Positions 49,373 to 61,194 of a stretch of 64,000 nt of DNA are shown in pieces. The position numbers and the translations under genes were made by a program. Each line of letters starts with the position of its first letter. Position 1 is the stretch's first letter. Source of the stretch: an uncultured Desulfosoma sp. (GTDB taxonomy: Bacteria > Desulfobacterota > Syntrophobacteria > Syntrophobacterales > DSM-9756); NCBI GenBank assembly GCA_937960435.1, contig CALGPN010000034.1, positions 1 to 64,000 of the forward strand, read 5' to 3'. The notes beneath the pieces were generated by a model, which ran no database searches, was not told the DNA's origin, and saw nothing but the letters and a program-made list of their open reading frames with translations.

Positions 49373-50817
49373 AGCAGGAAGCGATCACCATGCGCCATGG
49401 GGAATCTTCTGAGGGACGGTCTCGAGTCGTTGTGGTGGGGCTCGGGGTGTCAGGCCAGGCGGCGTGCCAGTGGGGGCTTCGTCAGGGCTATCGTGTTTTG
49501 GGAACGGATCTTTCTCGGGACCCGCGTCTTCAGGCGGTGGTGGCGTCCCTCGAGGCCGAAGGGGTGATCGTCCGGCTGGGGGAGCACCGCTGGGAGGATT
49601 TTGTCGAGGCCGACCTTGTGGTGGTCAGCCCCGGCGTGCCGTTGGACACGGGTGTTTTGGTCGCGGCCCGAGACCGAGGCATTCCGGTCATCGGGGAATT
49701 GGAATGGGCGTGGCGTTCTCTTAGAGTTCCGACCGTTGCCGTGACGGGCACAAACGGCAAAACCACCACCACGGAACTTGTCGGCAGTCTCCTGGAAAAC
49801 GCGGGCCTAAAAGTTTTCGTGGGCGGAAACATCGGCACGCCCTTAAGCGGATGGCTCGCGGACCACCACCCTGACGGGAGAATCGCCCCGTCCCTGGGGG
49901 CGGCGCTCGACTGGTGTGTTCTTGAGGTGAGCAGCTTTCAGTTGGACAGTGCACCGACTTTTGCCCCGGACATTGGAATCGTCTTAAATGTCACGCAGGA
50001 TCATCTGGACCGCTACCCGGATTTTGAAGCCTATGCCGCGTCGAAGTTTTCGCTGTTTCGAGAAAACGCGCCCGTTCCCCAGACGGCCGTGATCAATGCC
50101 GACGACCCGGTGTGTCGACGATGGGCGTCGAAACTCAAGGTGCCCACGCTTTTCTTTTCCCGGCAAGATGCTTCGGCTCAGGCCTTCACGGATGGGCGTA
50201 CCTTGACGGTTCGGACGCCTCACGGGGAGCCTCGCCGATTTGATCTCAGCCGCTGGGCGCTTCGAGGGGGGCATAACCTAGAAAACCTCATGGCGGCCTC
50301 TTTGGCGGCGTTGCGCTGCGGAGTCGATCCCGCCGTCGTTCAACAAACCATCGACACGTTTCGACCGTCCCCGCATCGCATGGAATGGCTGGGGACCGTC
50401 GACGGTGTGAGCTTCATCAACGATTCCAAAGGAACCAACGTCGGGGCCGTAATGAAGGCCTTGGAAAGCTGCACGTCGCCGGTGGTGCTTCTTCTTGGGG
50501 GGCGTTCCAAGAAAACGGATTTTCGCGAACTGCAACCCCTGTGCGCTGAGAAGGTGAAAGTGGTCATCGGCTTTGGAGAAACGGGGCCGCAGGCAGCCGC
50601 CGAGCTCTCGGGCTGTGTGCCGACGGTCGTCGTCAAAGACTTGGACGAAGCCTTCCAGGAGGCGGTGGCGCGCACGCGGCCTGGCGATGTGGTGCTTTTG
50701 TCGCCGGCCTGTGCTTCATTTGATCAGTATCCCAATTACGGGGCGCGAGGGGACCATTTCCGCGCCTTGTTCCAACGGTATGCGGAAAAAGCCGCGCAAA
50801 GCGGGGGCGGGCGGTAA
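49366..50817 (+). CDS. murD: UDP-MurNAc-L-alanine:D-glutamate ligase
   Basis: A 483-residue Mur ligase adding D-Glu. N-terminal VVVGLGVSGQAACQWG, the SPGVP motif, ATP loop AVTGTNGKTTTTEL, LEVSSFQLD, LNVTQDHLDRYPDFE, NDSKGTNVGA and LSPACASFDQYPNYGARG are all present. It starts at ATG 49366 inside the murF end; a second ATG at 49390 is possible. The stop lies 7 nt before ftsW. Confidence 0.95.
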   Translation: MLKQEAITMRHGESSEGRSRVVVVGLGVSGQAACQWGLRQGYRVLGTDLSRDPRLQAVVASLEAEGVIVRLGEHRWEDFVEADLVVVSPGVPLDTGVLVAARDRGIPVIGELEWAWRSLRVPTVAVTGTNGKTTTTELVGSLLENAGLKVFVGGNIGTPLSGWLADHHPDGRIAPSLGAALDWCVLEVSSFQLDSAPTFAPDIGIVLNVTQDHLDRYPDFEAYAASKFSLFRENAPVPQTAVINADDPVCRRWASKLKVPTLFFSRQDASAQAFTDGRTLTVRTPHGEPRRFDLSRWALRGGHNLENLMAASLAALRCGVDPAVVQQTIDTFRPSPHRMEWLGTVDGVSFINDSKGTNVGAVMKALESCTSPVVLLLGGRSKKTDFRELQPLCAEKVKVVIGFGETGPQAAAELSGCVPTVVVKDLDEAFQEAVARTRPGDVVLLSPACASFDQYPNYGARGDHFRALFQRYAEKAAQSGGGR

Positions 50818-50824
50818 CGAGGTC

Positions 50825-52003
50825 ATGGGTGTGGAGCGAGAGGAAGCCATCACAGGGATAGGGCCTTACGGGCCGCCCGAACGGCCTGTGGAGGAAGCGC
50901 CGTCTTTGTGGAGCTTGTCCGGGCAGATCTGGGCCGTCGTTTTGATGCTCATCGCCTTCGGCATCCTCATGATCTGGAGTGCCAGCGTGTCCACGGCGTT
51001 GCGTCAGGGCGGGGTTTTCGGCAGTGTGCCCGTCTACCCCTTGAAGCAAATGCTGTATGCCGTGGCCGGGGTGGGCTTGATCCTCTTTTTTGAGCGGTTT
51101 TCTTATCGGTTCTATCTGCCCCTGTCCAAACTCATCCTCATGGGAATGATCGTGGCCCTCTCCCTCGTGTGGATTCCGGGAATCGGGGTGGAAATCAACA
51201 AGGCGAGGCGGTGGTTCGGCATCGGATCTTTTCTGCTGCAGCCTTCCGAATACGCCAAGGTCGGCTGGGTGATTTACCTCAGCACCTACCTGACCCGAAA
51301 GAAGGACCGGCTGGATCGGATTCTTTCGGGCCTGCTCCCGTCGCTTTTGGCTCTCGGGGTGCTGTGTCTTCTCTTGCTCATGGAGCCGGACTTCGGAAGC
51401 TGCGCCATCCTGACGGCGGTCAGTTTCGTCCTGTGGACCGCGGGCGGTGTGCCTTGGCGGCATCTTTTTCTTTTCGTTCCTTTGGCAGGGGCCGGGTTGG
51501 CCGCTTTGGTGATCCATTCACCGTACCGCTTGGCTCGATTGATGGCTTTTCTGGATCCTTGGACCGATCCTTTGGACAGCGGCTACAACCTCATCCAATC
51601 CCTTATCGCCGTGGGATCCGGCGGACTTTGGGGCAAAGGGCTGGGCTCCGGCCAGCAGAAGCTCTTTTACCTGCCGGAACCGTTTACCGATTTCATCGTG
51701 GCCGTCATGGCCGAGGAACTGGGTTTTATCGGGCTTTTGTTCCTCATCGCTCTCGTCATGTTTTTCTTCTGGAGAGGCCTGCATGTGGCCTTGAAGGCCG
51801 TTGACGATCTGGGAGGCCTGCTCGCCCTGGGCATGACTTTTCTTATTGTGTTTCAAGCGTGGTTCAACATCGGGGTTGTCTTGGGTTTGTTCCCCACCAA
51901 GGGTCTGACGTGTCCTTTTTTGTCTTACGGGGGGAGTTCTCTGACGGCCAATTGCATTGCCGTGGGGATCCTCCTCAACGTCGCCCGACGAGCGAGTTCA
52001 TGA
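50825..52003 (+). CDS. ftsW: septal peptidoglycan polymerase FtsW (SEDS family)
   Basis: A 392-residue integral membrane protein with about ten hydrophobic segments. SEDS signatures: ARRWFGIGSFLLQPSEYAKVG near residue 135, VGSGGLWGKGLGSGQQKLFYLPEPFTDFI (split) near residue 265 and GLFPTKGLTCPFLSYGGSS near the end. It polymerises glycan strands together with the PBP encoded at 44380. ATG 50825 follows GAGG. murG, which normally follows, is absent; murC begins after 9 nt. Confidence 0.95.
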   Translation: MGVEREEAITGIGPYGPPERPVEEAPSLWSLSGQIWAVVLMLIAFGILMIWSASVSTALRQGGVFGSVPVYPLKQMLYAVAGVGLILFFERFSYRFYLPLSKLILMGMIVALSLVWIPGIGVEINKARRWFGIGSFLLQPSEYAKVGWVIYLSTYLTRKKDRLDRILSGLLPSLLALGVLCLLLLMEPDFGSCAILTAVSFVLWTAGGVPWRHLFLFVPLAGAGLAALVIHSPYRLARLMAFLDPWTDPLDSGYNLIQSLIAVGSGGLWGKGLGSGQQKLFYLPEPFTDFIVAVMAEELGFIGLLFLIALVMFFFWRGLHVALKAVDDLGGLLALGMTFLIVFQAWFNIGVVLGLFPTKGLTCPFLSYGGSSLTANCIAVGILLNVARRASS

Positions 52004-52012
52004 GGCAACAAC

Positions 52013-53418
<1,406 letters not shown>

Positions 53419-53422
<4 letters not shown>

Positions 53423-54330
53423 GGGATTGGAAGCGCTTGACGGGCACCGTCGCGGATGTGGACGTGGAATGGGATGTGCCGGCATCCCGTTTAAACACCT
53501 TTCGCGTCGGCGGGACCGTGCGCTGCGTTGCACATCCTCGAACCGAAGGCTCTTTGAAAAACCTTCTCAAAGCCCTCAAAGCTGAAGGTCTTCCATGGTC
53601 GATTTTGGGCAACGGCAGCAATGTCCTTTTGCCCGACGGCGTTTGGGATCACATGGTGGTCCTTTTGGATCGATGCTCCGGCCGTCTCGAGTGGCCTCAA
53701 AGGGACGGACGGTCTGGGACTGTGCGGGTGGGGGCCGGGATGAAACTGGCGCAGCTTCTGAGGATGTGTGTTCGTCACGGCTGGAGCGGGTTGGAATTTC
53801 TCGCGGGGATCCCGGCCACGGTCGGCGGGGCGGTGATCATGAACGCAGGGACTCGAACCGGCTCTGTGGAAGACGTTTTGGAGCGGGTGCGGTTCCTGGA
53901 CGAGACGCTTGACGAGCGGACGGCGACGCGCTCGGAGCTGTCCATGGGCTATCGGTCGGGAGGGATCCCTGGAGGCGCCGTGGTTCTGGAGGCGGAATTT
54001 CGGGTCGTGGCAGAGCATCCCCGTCTCATCGCCCAAAAGATCGCCGGGCTCATGCGGGAACGTCACCGCAGCCAACCCTGGCGGTGGCCTTCCGCAGGTT
54101 GTGTGTTCAAGAATCCGCCGGGCCGATCGGCCGGAGCGCTCATTGACCAGGCGGGATTTAAGGGGTACCGGGTCGGCGACGCAGAAGTTTCGCTGCTCCA
54201 TGCCAACTGGATCGTCAACCGGGGTCGGGCCACCCGTGACGATGTGCTTTGTGTCATCCGAACTGTTCGGGACGGGGTCCGCGATCGATTCGGCGTGGAT
54301 TTGGAGCTTGAAGTGCGGGTTTTGGAATGA
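53419..54330 (+). CDS. murB: UDP-N-acetylenolpyruvoylglucosamine reductase
   Basis: A 303-residue FAD enzyme reducing UDP-GlcNAc-enolpyruvate to UDP-MurNAc with NADPH. FAD-binding NTFRVGGTV, ILGNGSNVLLPD, GLEFLAGIPATVGGAVIMNAG and SMGYRSGGI are seen. The proton donor position reads SAGCVFKNPPG, with Cys where E. coli has Ser, as in the shorter type II MurB group. The start is GTG at 53419, overlapping the murC stop; longer starts inside murC are rejected. Confidence 0.95.
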
Positions 54331-55151
54331 TGAGGCCCAAGAGGAACCGGTACCGCAGAGACCCGCGCCGTGTGGGCGGCCCGATTCATTGGATGTTGTT
54401 TGTCCTGGCGCTGGCGCTTCTCATGGGGGGAGTTTTGGGGCTGAGTGCCGCTTTGGCCCGAGCTTACAACGCCTTGTTGGATGCCCCTGTGCTTACGGTG
54501 GACGCCGTGGAGATCCGCGGTACGAGCAAGCTGGAGCGCAAAGTGATCTTGGACGCGCTGGGCGTACCCAAGGGGGTCAACATGCTCCGGCTGCGCTTGG
54601 ATGTCCTGGCCGCTCGTCTGGAGAAACTGCCTTGGGTGCGATCCGCCCGGGTGGATTTGCAACCCAGCGGTCGACTCATCGTCACCATTGACGAACGCAA
54701 ACCGAAAGCGGTGATCATGGGACAGCGCCCTCTTCTCATGGACGACGAGGGGGTTTTGTTTCTCGAGGTCAAGCCGGAAGCCTACACGGATCTTCCGTAT
54801 GTGACCAAAGTGGGCGACAAAAAACCCGCTTGCGGCGACCGCCTCCCGGCCTCTTTCCTCCAGGCTTTTCAAGAACTCCTGAAAGCCCTGGAGAACTCCC
54901 CGGGCCTGAGTGTGGGGTTTGTTTCGGAAATTCTTTGGGATCCCGTGGAAGGTATCACCATTTTTGCCAACCCCAAAGGGACCCGGATTCATTTCGGCAC
55001 GGGGGATTACATGCGAAAAATCCAACGCCTGCGCGCGGTGCTCAAGGCGGTGGAGCGCCGCACGGGGCTGGATGTGTTGGAGGCCGTGGATTTGTCGTAT
55101 CCCGATCGGGCGTATATCCAAGGTCGGTTTCCGAAACCGCAGGGAGTTTGA
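54327..55151 (+). CDS. ftsQ: cell division protein FtsQ
   Basis: A 274-residue bitopic protein: a basic cytoplasmic tail (PKRNRYRRDPRRVGG), one membrane helix at residues 20-45, a POTRA domain (LTVDAVEIRGTSKLERKVIL) and the FtsQ beta domain (LPWVRSARVDLQPSGRLIVTIDERKP, split). It links FtsA/FtsZ to the septal synthases. It overlaps murB by 4 nt. ddl, often between murB and ftsQ, is absent. Confidence 0.93.
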   Translation: MMRPKRNRYRRDPRRVGGPIHWMLFVLALALLMGGVLGLSAALARAYNALLDAPVLTVDAVEIRGTSKLERKVILDALGVPKGVNMLRLRLDVLAARLEKLPWVRSARVDLQPSGRLIVTIDERKPKAVIMGQRPLLMDDEGVLFLEVKPEAYTDLPYVTKVGDKKPACGDRLPASFLQAFQELLKALENSPGLSVGFVSEILWDPVEGITIFANPKGTRIHFGTGDYMRKIQRLRAVLKAVERRTGLDVLEAVDLSYPDRAYIQGRFPKPQGV

Positions 55152-55202
55152 ACCGAGGCTTGCCTCGGGAACCTTCGGGGTCCTGAGGAGCAAGAGGGGA
55201 CC

Positions 55203-56426
55203 ATGGCGAGAAGAGATGACCTGATCGTGGGGTTGGATCTGGGGACCACCAAGGTGTGCGTCGTTGTCGGGGAGGTGACCGCCGAGGGCATCGACATTGT
55301 CGGGGTAGGCACGACGCCGTCGGTGGGCATGCGCGGCGGCGTGGTGGTGAACATCGATCAAACGGTCAATGCCATTCGCAAGGCCGTAAGCGAAGCTGAA
55401 AGAATGGCGGGGTGCCAGATCTCCTCGGTTTATGCCAGCGTCGGCGGGACGCACATCACGAGCCTCAACAGCCACGGGGTCATTGCCATCAAGAGCCGCG
55501 AGGTGACTCGAACGGATGTGGAGCGGGTTTTGGAGGCGGCCAAGGCCATTGCCATGCCTTTTGACCGGAGGGTGCTGCACGTTTTGCCGCAACAATTCAT
55601 CGTGGACGATCAGGAGGGGATTCAGGATCCCTTGGGCATGTCCGGCGTTCGGCTGGAGGCCAAAGTGCACATCGTCACGGGGGCAGCCAGCGCCGTGCAG
55701 AACATTGTCAAGTGCTGCGAACGGGCGGGTCTGCATGTGTTGGACATCGTCATGGAATCTCTGGCGTCCAGTGAATCGGTTCTGGATCCCGACGAAAAGC
55801 ACCTAGGGGTGGCCTTGGTGGACATGGGCGGAGGCACCACGGATGTGGCGGTGTTTCGCGAGGAGGCCATTCGGTATTCATCGGTAATCGGCCTGGGCGG
55901 CAACCACGTCACGTCGGACATTTCCGTGGGCTTGCGCACCGCCATCGACGAAGCGGAAAAAATTAAACGCCAATACGGCTGCGCCCTGATCGATCGGGTG
56001 GACCCCCAGGAAGTGATTGCCGTGGGGTCTGTGGGGGGGCAAAAACCTCGAGAGTTGGCCCGGTCCATCCTGGCGGAAATCATTGAAGCCCGCGTGGAGG
56101 AAATCCTGAAGGTCACGGAACTGGAGCTTATTCGCTCGGGCTACATGGAGTTCTTGCATGCGGGCGTCGTGCTCACAGGAGGCGTATCGTTGCTGCCGGG
56201 AATACGGGATCTGGCCGAACGAGTCTTCGACCTTCCCGTGCGTGTAGGGGTGCCTTATCGCTTTGGCGGGTTGGGGGATGTGGTGAAAAACCCCGTTTAC
56301 GCCACGGCTACGGGTCTTCTGCTCTACGGACGCCGCCACGGTCCCACTGTGCGTCCGAGATCGTCGGAAGGCACGTGGTGGCAGAGGGTGTGGGGAGGCA
56401 TCAAACGGCTGGTTCGAGAGTTCTAG
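55203..56426 (+). CDS. ftsA: cell division protein FtsA
   Basis: A 407-residue actin-like ATPase that tethers FtsZ to the membrane. Phosphate 1 LIVGLDLGTTKVCVVV, the 1C domain with SVGGTHITSLNSHG, phosphate 2 ALVDMGGGTTDVAVF and adenosine-binding VVLTGGVSLLPGI are visible. The C-terminal amphipathic membrane anchor is WWQRVWGGIKRLVREF. The ATG follows AGAGGGGACC. ftsZ starts 89 nt later. Confidence 0.96.
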   Translation: MARRDDLIVGLDLGTTKVCVVVGEVTAEGIDIVGVGTTPSVGMRGGVVVNIDQTVNAIRKAVSEAERMAGCQISSVYASVGGTHITSLNSHGVIAIKSREVTRTDVERVLEAAKAIAMPFDRRVLHVLPQQFIVDDQEGIQDPLGMSGVRLEAKVHIVTGAASAVQNIVKCCERAGLHVLDIVMESLASSESVLDPDEKHLGVALVDMGGGTTDVAVFREEAIRYSSVIGLGGNHVTSDISVGLRTAIDEAEKIKRQYGCALIDRVDPQEVIAVGSVGGQKPRELARSILAEIIEARVEEILKVTELELIRSGYMEFLHAGVVLTGGVSLLPGIRDLAERVFDLPVRVGVPYRFGGLGDVVKNPVYATATGLLLYGRRHGPTVRPRSSEGTWWQRVWGGIKRLVREF

Positions 56427-56515
56427 GCGTCGGGAAAGGTCGACAGAGGCTTTAAGAACCCGCGACGCGGGCGAGTTTGGACGGGGAAACGTCAACATCA
56501 CAAGGGGGAGTCGCT

Positions 56516-57709
56516 ATGGAAAGCAAGCCGATGAATGGAGCCAAAATCAAAGTCTTAGGAATCGGGGGTGGGGGCGGCAACGCCATCAACAACATGATCG
56601 CGGCGGGCATGGAAGGCGTGGAATTCATCGCCGCCAACACCGACTTTCAAGTTCTCGAAAGAAGCAAGGCACCCGTGCGCATCCAGCTAGGGACCAACCT
56701 GACCAAAGGTTTGGGCGCCGGTGGCGATCCGGAAAAGGGGGCCAAGGCTACCGAAGAGGACCTGGACAAGGTTCGAGAGGCTCTGCAGGATAGCGATATG
56801 GTGTTCATCACGGCGGGTCTCGGCGGAGGAACCGGGACGGGTGGAGCTCCGATCATCGCCAGGGTGTGCAAAGAACTTGGGGCTTTGACGGTGGCGGTGG
56901 TGACGAAACCTTTCAGCTTCGAGGGCAAGGTGCGGCAGCGCAATGCCGAGCAAGGCCTCAAAGCTCTCGGCGAAGTGGTGGACACGCTCATCAGCATCCC
57001 TAACAACCGCCTGACCAGCCTGGCCGACCGTCGGGCGACGCTCCTTGAGATGTTCCGCAAGGCGGACGACGTGCTGCTTCATGCCGTCAAGGGCATTTCG
57101 GATCTCATCATGAATCCGGGGCTGATCAACGTGGATTTCGCCGATGTCAAGACGGTCATGAGCGAAATGGGGCTGGCCATGATGGGCACGGGGGTGGCCA
57201 AAGGAGAAAACCGCGCGGCCATGGCGGCCCAGATGGCCATTTCCAGTCCTCTGCTGGAAGACATTTCCATCCACGGGGCACGAGCCGCCCTCATCAACAT
57301 TTGTGCAGGCCCGGATCTTGCCATGTACGAGTTTGAAGAAGCGTCCACGATCATTTATAACGAGGTGGACAACGAGGCGCAGATCATTCTCGGCACGACC
57401 ATCGACGAATCCATGGGCGATGAGCTGCGGGTGACGGTCATCGCCACAGGCATCGGGCAGCCGAAGCAGCAGGCCAAACGCGAGATGTCTCGGATGGCGC
57501 GAATCCGACCGGAACCGGCGACGGAACCCGTGATGCCCCATGTGCCCGAGACCATGGTGCTGCCCACGGCGGCGAACGCGCCGATTCGGGATGACCTGAT
57601 CCTGGAAGAGCGGCCCAAGAGGCGCAGCTTTTTCAAAAGACTCACGGGAGGAGCGGTCGACGAGGAAGACTGGAACATTCCCACCTTCATTCGCAAGCAA
57701 GCCGACTGA
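56516..57709 (+). CDS. ftsZ: cell division protein FtsZ
   Basis: A 397-residue tubulin-like GTPase that forms the division ring. GIGGGGGNAINNMI, the tubulin signature GLGGGTGTGGAP and the T7 loop NVDFADVKTVM are present. A variable linker of about 60 residues leads to the C-terminal peptide DWNIPTFIRKQAD, which binds FtsA. ATG 56516 follows AAGGGGGAG. It is the last gene of the dcw cluster. Confidence 0.98.
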   Translation: MESKPMNGAKIKVLGIGGGGGNAINNMIAAGMEGVEFIAANTDFQVLERSKAPVRIQLGTNLTKGLGAGGDPEKGAKATEEDLDKVREALQDSDMVFITAGLGGGTGTGGAPIIARVCKELGALTVAVVTKPFSFEGKVRQRNAEQGLKALGEVVDTLISIPNNRLTSLADRRATLLEMFRKADDVLLHAVKGISDLIMNPGLINVDFADVKTVMSEMGLAMMGTGVAKGENRAAMAAQMAISSPLLEDISIHGARAALINICAGPDLAMYEFEEASTIIYNEVDNEAQIILGTTIDESMGDELRVTVIATGIGQPKQQAKREMSRMARIRPEPATEPVMPHVPETMVLPTAANAPIRDDLILEERPKRRSFFKRLTGGAVDEEDWNIPTFIRKQAD

Positions 57710-57926
57710 GGTCGTTCGGCTTTCCGTGGCATGACTCCCCGTCCTGCATGACCGAGGGCGGCGACGGCGCGGCGAGCGCTCTGGGTTCGCGGTGTCGTCC
57801 CGTCTCTCGGAAACGGGTCCATGAGACCCTCTCTTTCGGGCAGGGGGTACAGCGCGGGTTGGGCTTCCGGCTGCCGAGGGCTTGGCGCGGGAGTGTTCCC
57901 TTCGGGATCGTCGGCCCCGCACGGCC

Positions 57927-59726
57927 ATGAGCTGGAAGCAAAGGCGTCTGTCCCAGCAACGGCTTTCCAAAGAGAAATCCATCCTCTCCTGGAACGCGGG
58001 AGGATCGGTCCGCATCGTCCTCGCTTTTCCCAACACCTATTGGGTTGGGATGTCCAACCTTGGCTTCCAAACAGCCTACCGCCTCTTTAACCGAATTCCT
58101 GACGTGACGTGTGAAAGGGTCTTTTATCCCGACCCCGAGGTCATCCCGGCATGTCGCTCCGGCCGGGAACGACTGGCGTCTTTCGAGTCTGCGCGCCCTC
58201 TGACGGACTTTCATTTGATCGCCTTTTCGGTCTCTTTTGAAAACGACTACCCGGCGGTTCTTGAAATGCTCCATTGGGCGGGACTCGCCCTGAGAAGCGC
58301 GGAGCGGCACCCGAGAGACCCTCTGGTCGCTGCAGGCGGTGTCGCCGTCTTCCTCAACCCGGAGCCTTTGGCCCCCTTTATGGATTTTTTCTTCATTGGA
58401 GAAGCGGAAGGCCTGGTGGAGCCGTTCGTGCGGACGTGGAAGGATGCGGGGGGGGGGCGGGAGCTTTCGCGGGAGGACGTGGGGCAAGCGCTTGCGGAAC
58501 GGTGTGCCGGCATTTACGTGCCGCGGTTTTACACGCCGCGCTACGGCCCGAGCGGCGTCCTCGAGGCGGTGGAACGAACGGGGAAGGTCCCTCGCCGAAT
58601 CCACGCCCTCAAGGCCCATCCCGGCACGACACTCCCGGCTCATTCGGTCATCGTGACGGAAGAAACCGAATTTTCCGACACCGCCCTCATCGAAATCGGT
58701 CGAGGATGCGGCCGCGGATGCCGTTTTTGTGCGGCCGGCTTTGTCTATCGACCTCCTCGTTTTCATGACGTCTCCTCGATCGAATCCATCGTGGACAGGT
58801 GGCTGCCGCACACCTCGAGGATCGGCCTTGTCAGCCCTGCCGTCTCCGACCATCCACAGATGGACGTGTTGTGCCGACGCCTTGTGGAACGCGGCGTCCA
58901 GGTGCATTTTTCCTCCTTGAGGGCCGACAAGGTGTCTCCGGATATCGTGACGGCTTTGGGAGAAAGCGCTCTCAAAGGGGCGGCCGTGGCGCCTGAGGCG
59001 GGATCCGAGCGCCTGCGGGCGGTCATCGGCAAGAGTCTTACGGACGAGGATGTTCTTACGGCGGCGGAACGCCTCACCGATTACGGCATTGCTCAACTCA
59101 AGCTCTATTTTATGATCGGGTTGCCTTCGGAGACGCGTGAAGATTTGGCGGCTATCGTCGATCTTATCAAAAGGCTCAAACATCGTGTGCTGGAGCGCAG
59201 CCGAGGGCGGAAAAAGATGGGGGTGATCACCCTAAGCATCCACTCTTTTGTGCCCAAGCCTTTTACGCCTTTTCAATGGGCGGCCTTCGCCGGCGTCGGG
59301 GAGCTCAAGACCAAGGCAAAATGGCTGCAACAGGCTTTGGGCAAAGTGCCCAATGTGCGGGTGCACTTCGATCTGCCCAAATGGTCCTACATCCAGGCGC
59401 TTCTTGCGCGGGGGGACCGGAGGGTGGCGGACCTCTTGGAGAAAACGGTCTTGGGGAACATGAGTTGGGCTCAAGCCGCAAAGACCTCGGTGCTCAACCC
59501 GGATTTCTGGGTGATGCGGGAAAGGGGCTCTGAGGAACTCTTTCCGTGGGAGATCGTGGACCACGGGCTGAAGAGATCCTTTCTCCGGGCCCAGTACGAA
59601 CAAGCGCTCCAGGGTCTTCCTTCCGAACCGTGTCCCCAAGAGCCTGAGTGCCGCACCTGCGGCGTCTGTGTGCGTTCGGCCGCGCCATCAGCGACTCAAG
59701 GGGGTCAAGAGGGGACGTCGTCTTGA
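57927..59726 (+). CDS. B12-binding-type radical SAM protein (TIGR03960-like)
   Basis: A 599-residue protein. The N-terminal part (VRIVLAFPNTYWVGMSNLGFQ, split) resembles a degenerate cobalamin-binding domain. The radical SAM CxxxCxxC is in RGCGRGCRFCAAGFVYRPPR at about residue 255. The SAM-contact strands (LKLYFMIGLPSETREDL) and a C-terminal domain follow, ending in a cysteine cluster CPQEPECRTCGVC. Related proteins lie beside cell division or RNase G genes and have no proven function. It begins about 217 nt after ftsZ. Confidence 0.88.
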   Translation: MSWKQRRLSQQRLSKEKSILSWNAGGSVRIVLAFPNTYWVGMSNLGFQTAYRLFNRIPDVTCERVFYPDPEVIPACRSGRERLASFESARPLTDFHLIAFSVSFENDYPAVLEMLHWAGLALRSAERHPRDPLVAAGGVAVFLNPEPLAPFMDFFFIGEAEGLVEPFVRTWKDAGGGRELSREDVGQALAERCAGIYVPRFYTPRYGPSGVLEAVERTGKVPRRIHALKAHPGTTLPAHSVIVTEETEFSDTALIEIGRGCGRGCRFCAAGFVYRPPRFHDVSSIESIVDRWLPHTSRIGLVSPAVSDHPQMDVLCRRLVERGVQVHFSSLRADKVSPDIVTALGESALKGAAVAPEAGSERLRAVIGKSLTDEDVLTAAERLTDYGIAQLKLYFMIGLPSETREDLAAIVDLIKRLKHRVLERSRGRKKMGVITLSIHSFVPKPFTPFQWAAFAGVGELKTKAKWLQQALGKVPNVRVHFDLPKWSYIQALLARGDRRVADLLEKTVLGNMSWAQAAKTSVLNPDFWVMRERGSEELFPWEIVDHGLKRSFLRAQYEQALQGLPSEPCPQEPECRTCGVCVRSAAPSATQGGQEGTSS

Positions 59727-59857
59727 CGATTTCTGTGCCGGGTTTTCACGGACAATGATAAAGTGTTCGATGCGGTGCCCCTGAATGCCCGCAAAAACGC
59801 CCGGCGGCATGAATGTGCGCAGGACGTGGAAATTTTCAGCGTTGGAAGGGAAAGACC

Positions 59858-60766
59858 ATGGCATCAGAGCGCAATGACTATTACGCGATCCTAGGGGTTT
59901 CCCCCGAGGCGTCTCCGGAAGAGATCAAAAAGGCTTTCCGAAAGTTGGCTCTGGAAACCCACCCCGACCGAAACCCGGGGGATCCTGCGGCGGAAGAACG
60001 GTTCAAAAAAATCAACGAAGCCTACGGTGTGTTGTCCGATCCCCAGAAAAGGGCCGAATACGATCGGTATCGGTCCATGGGGTTCCATAGTGGGGCAGCG
60101 TATGGACCTTCGGGGTTCGGCTACAGCCAGGAAGACATCTTCCGCGATTTTTTCACAAGCCGCCAGGCTCAGGAAATTTTTGCGGAAATGCGACGAGAAT
60201 TCGAGCGAATGGGATTTCGTTTCGATGACGGTTTCCTGAACAACATGTTTTTCGGGGGAAAAACCTTTGTCTTTCGCACCACCATGTGGAGTGGGCCCGA
60301 AGGTGTACGCATGTCCCGCTACACCACTCGCTCTGAAAGCCCATTCGGCGGGCGTCCGGGCACCGGCGACACCTCATCGCCGCAAAAGGCTTCCTTGGTT
60401 GTTCCCATCCTCAAAATGGGCGCCTCGCTGCTCTTTCAAGCGGGTAAGAGTCTGGGGCGTCGTCTGGCGCGCAAGGCTCTGGAATGGGTGGGGCTTGACG
60501 GCAAGGACACCCCGGGAACTCTGAACGGCGCCGGGGGAGCCGATGTGGTCTATCGGCTGACCATCGATCTCGAGGAGGCCCTTCACGGGACGGTCATGGA
60601 AGTGGCCTTGCCCCATCTCAACAACAAGCGGGTGGCCGTCAGGATTCCGCCAGGCGTTTCCAGCGGAACCCGGCTGAGGTTGAAAAATCTCGGGAAAACA
60701 GTGGAACGCCGGGGCGCTCCGATCCGGGGGGACGCGTACATCGAGCTTCGGGTTGAGGGCCAGTAG
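59858..60766 (+). CDS. DnaJ-like co-chaperone (J domain plus C-terminal substrate-binding domain)
   Basis: A 302-residue protein. J domain at residues 6-70 ([21 protein letters not shown], split, with HPD in [10 protein letters not shown]). A glycine- and phenylalanine-rich middle follows ([14 protein letters not shown]). The C-terminal part (residues 220-302) carries only one DnaJ CTD-like domain ([19 protein letters not shown] and [14 protein letters not shown]). There is no zinc finger, so it is CbpA-like but with a shortened C-terminal region. ATG 59858 follows GGAAGGGAAAGACC. Confidence 0.88.
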   Translation: MASERNDYYAILGVSPEASPEEIKKAFRKLALETHPDRNPGDPAAEERFKKINEAYGVLSDPQKRAEYDRYRSMGFHSGAAYGPSGFGYSQEDIFRDFFTSRQAQEIFAEMRREFERMGFRFDDGFLNNMFFGGKTFVFRTTMWSGPEGVRMSRYTTRSESPFGGRPGTGDTSSPQKASLVVPILKMGASLLFQAGKSLGRRLARKALEWVGLDGKDTPGTLNGAGGADVVYRLTIDLEEALHGTVMEVALPHLNNKRVAVRIPPGVSSGTRLRLKNLGKTVERRGAPIRGDAYIELRVEGQ

Positions 60767-60830
60767 AGGGAGCGGTTCAGAGCGCGGGTCACAGGGGTGA
60801 GGAGTGTTCTAGACGAAAGGAGCGAGTCCG

Positions 60831-61151
60831 ATGCTGGAACTTATCCGAAAGGGTCTCCTGGCCAGTTTGGGGGCTGTGGTCATGACGAAAGAAAGGGTGG
60901 AAAAAGCCACCAAGTCTTTGGTCGAGGAAGGCAAACTTTCCAGGGAAGAGGCTGACAATCTGGCCGAGGAACTCATCCGCAGCGGTGAGCGCCAGTGGGA
61001 GGAGATCCAGACCTCATTGAGCGAAAACCTCAAGAAAGCTGTGGAACGGGTGGATGTGGCGCGGCGCAGCGAACTCGATGCGTTGAAAGATCGCGTCGAG
61101 AACCTGGAAAAGCGTCTGGCCATGCTGGAAGAACGCCTGGGTGGGGCGTAA
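60831..61151 (+). CDS. phasin-like coiled-coil protein
   Basis: A 106-residue protein resembling the short phasin family (PhaF N-terminal-like). It starts LIRKGLLASLGAVVMTKERVEKATKSL, split, then LVEEGKLSREEADNLAEELI, and ends with a heptad coiled coil (LKDRVENLEKRLAMLEERL). No polyhydroxyalkanoate synthase is nearby. In many bacteria this gene sits just before a UbiB/AarF kinase gene, as here, suggesting a joint role at membranes or lipid granules. The ATG follows AAAGGAG. Confidence 0.84.
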   Translation: MLELIRKGLLASLGAVVMTKERVEKATKSLVEEGKLSREEADNLAEELIRSGERQWEEIQTSLSENLKKAVERVDVARRSELDALKDRVENLEKRLAMLEERLGGA

Positions 61152-61194
61152 AGCCGCCAGGTCGCAAAACACCCGGCGCCTGTGAGGGGGCGGT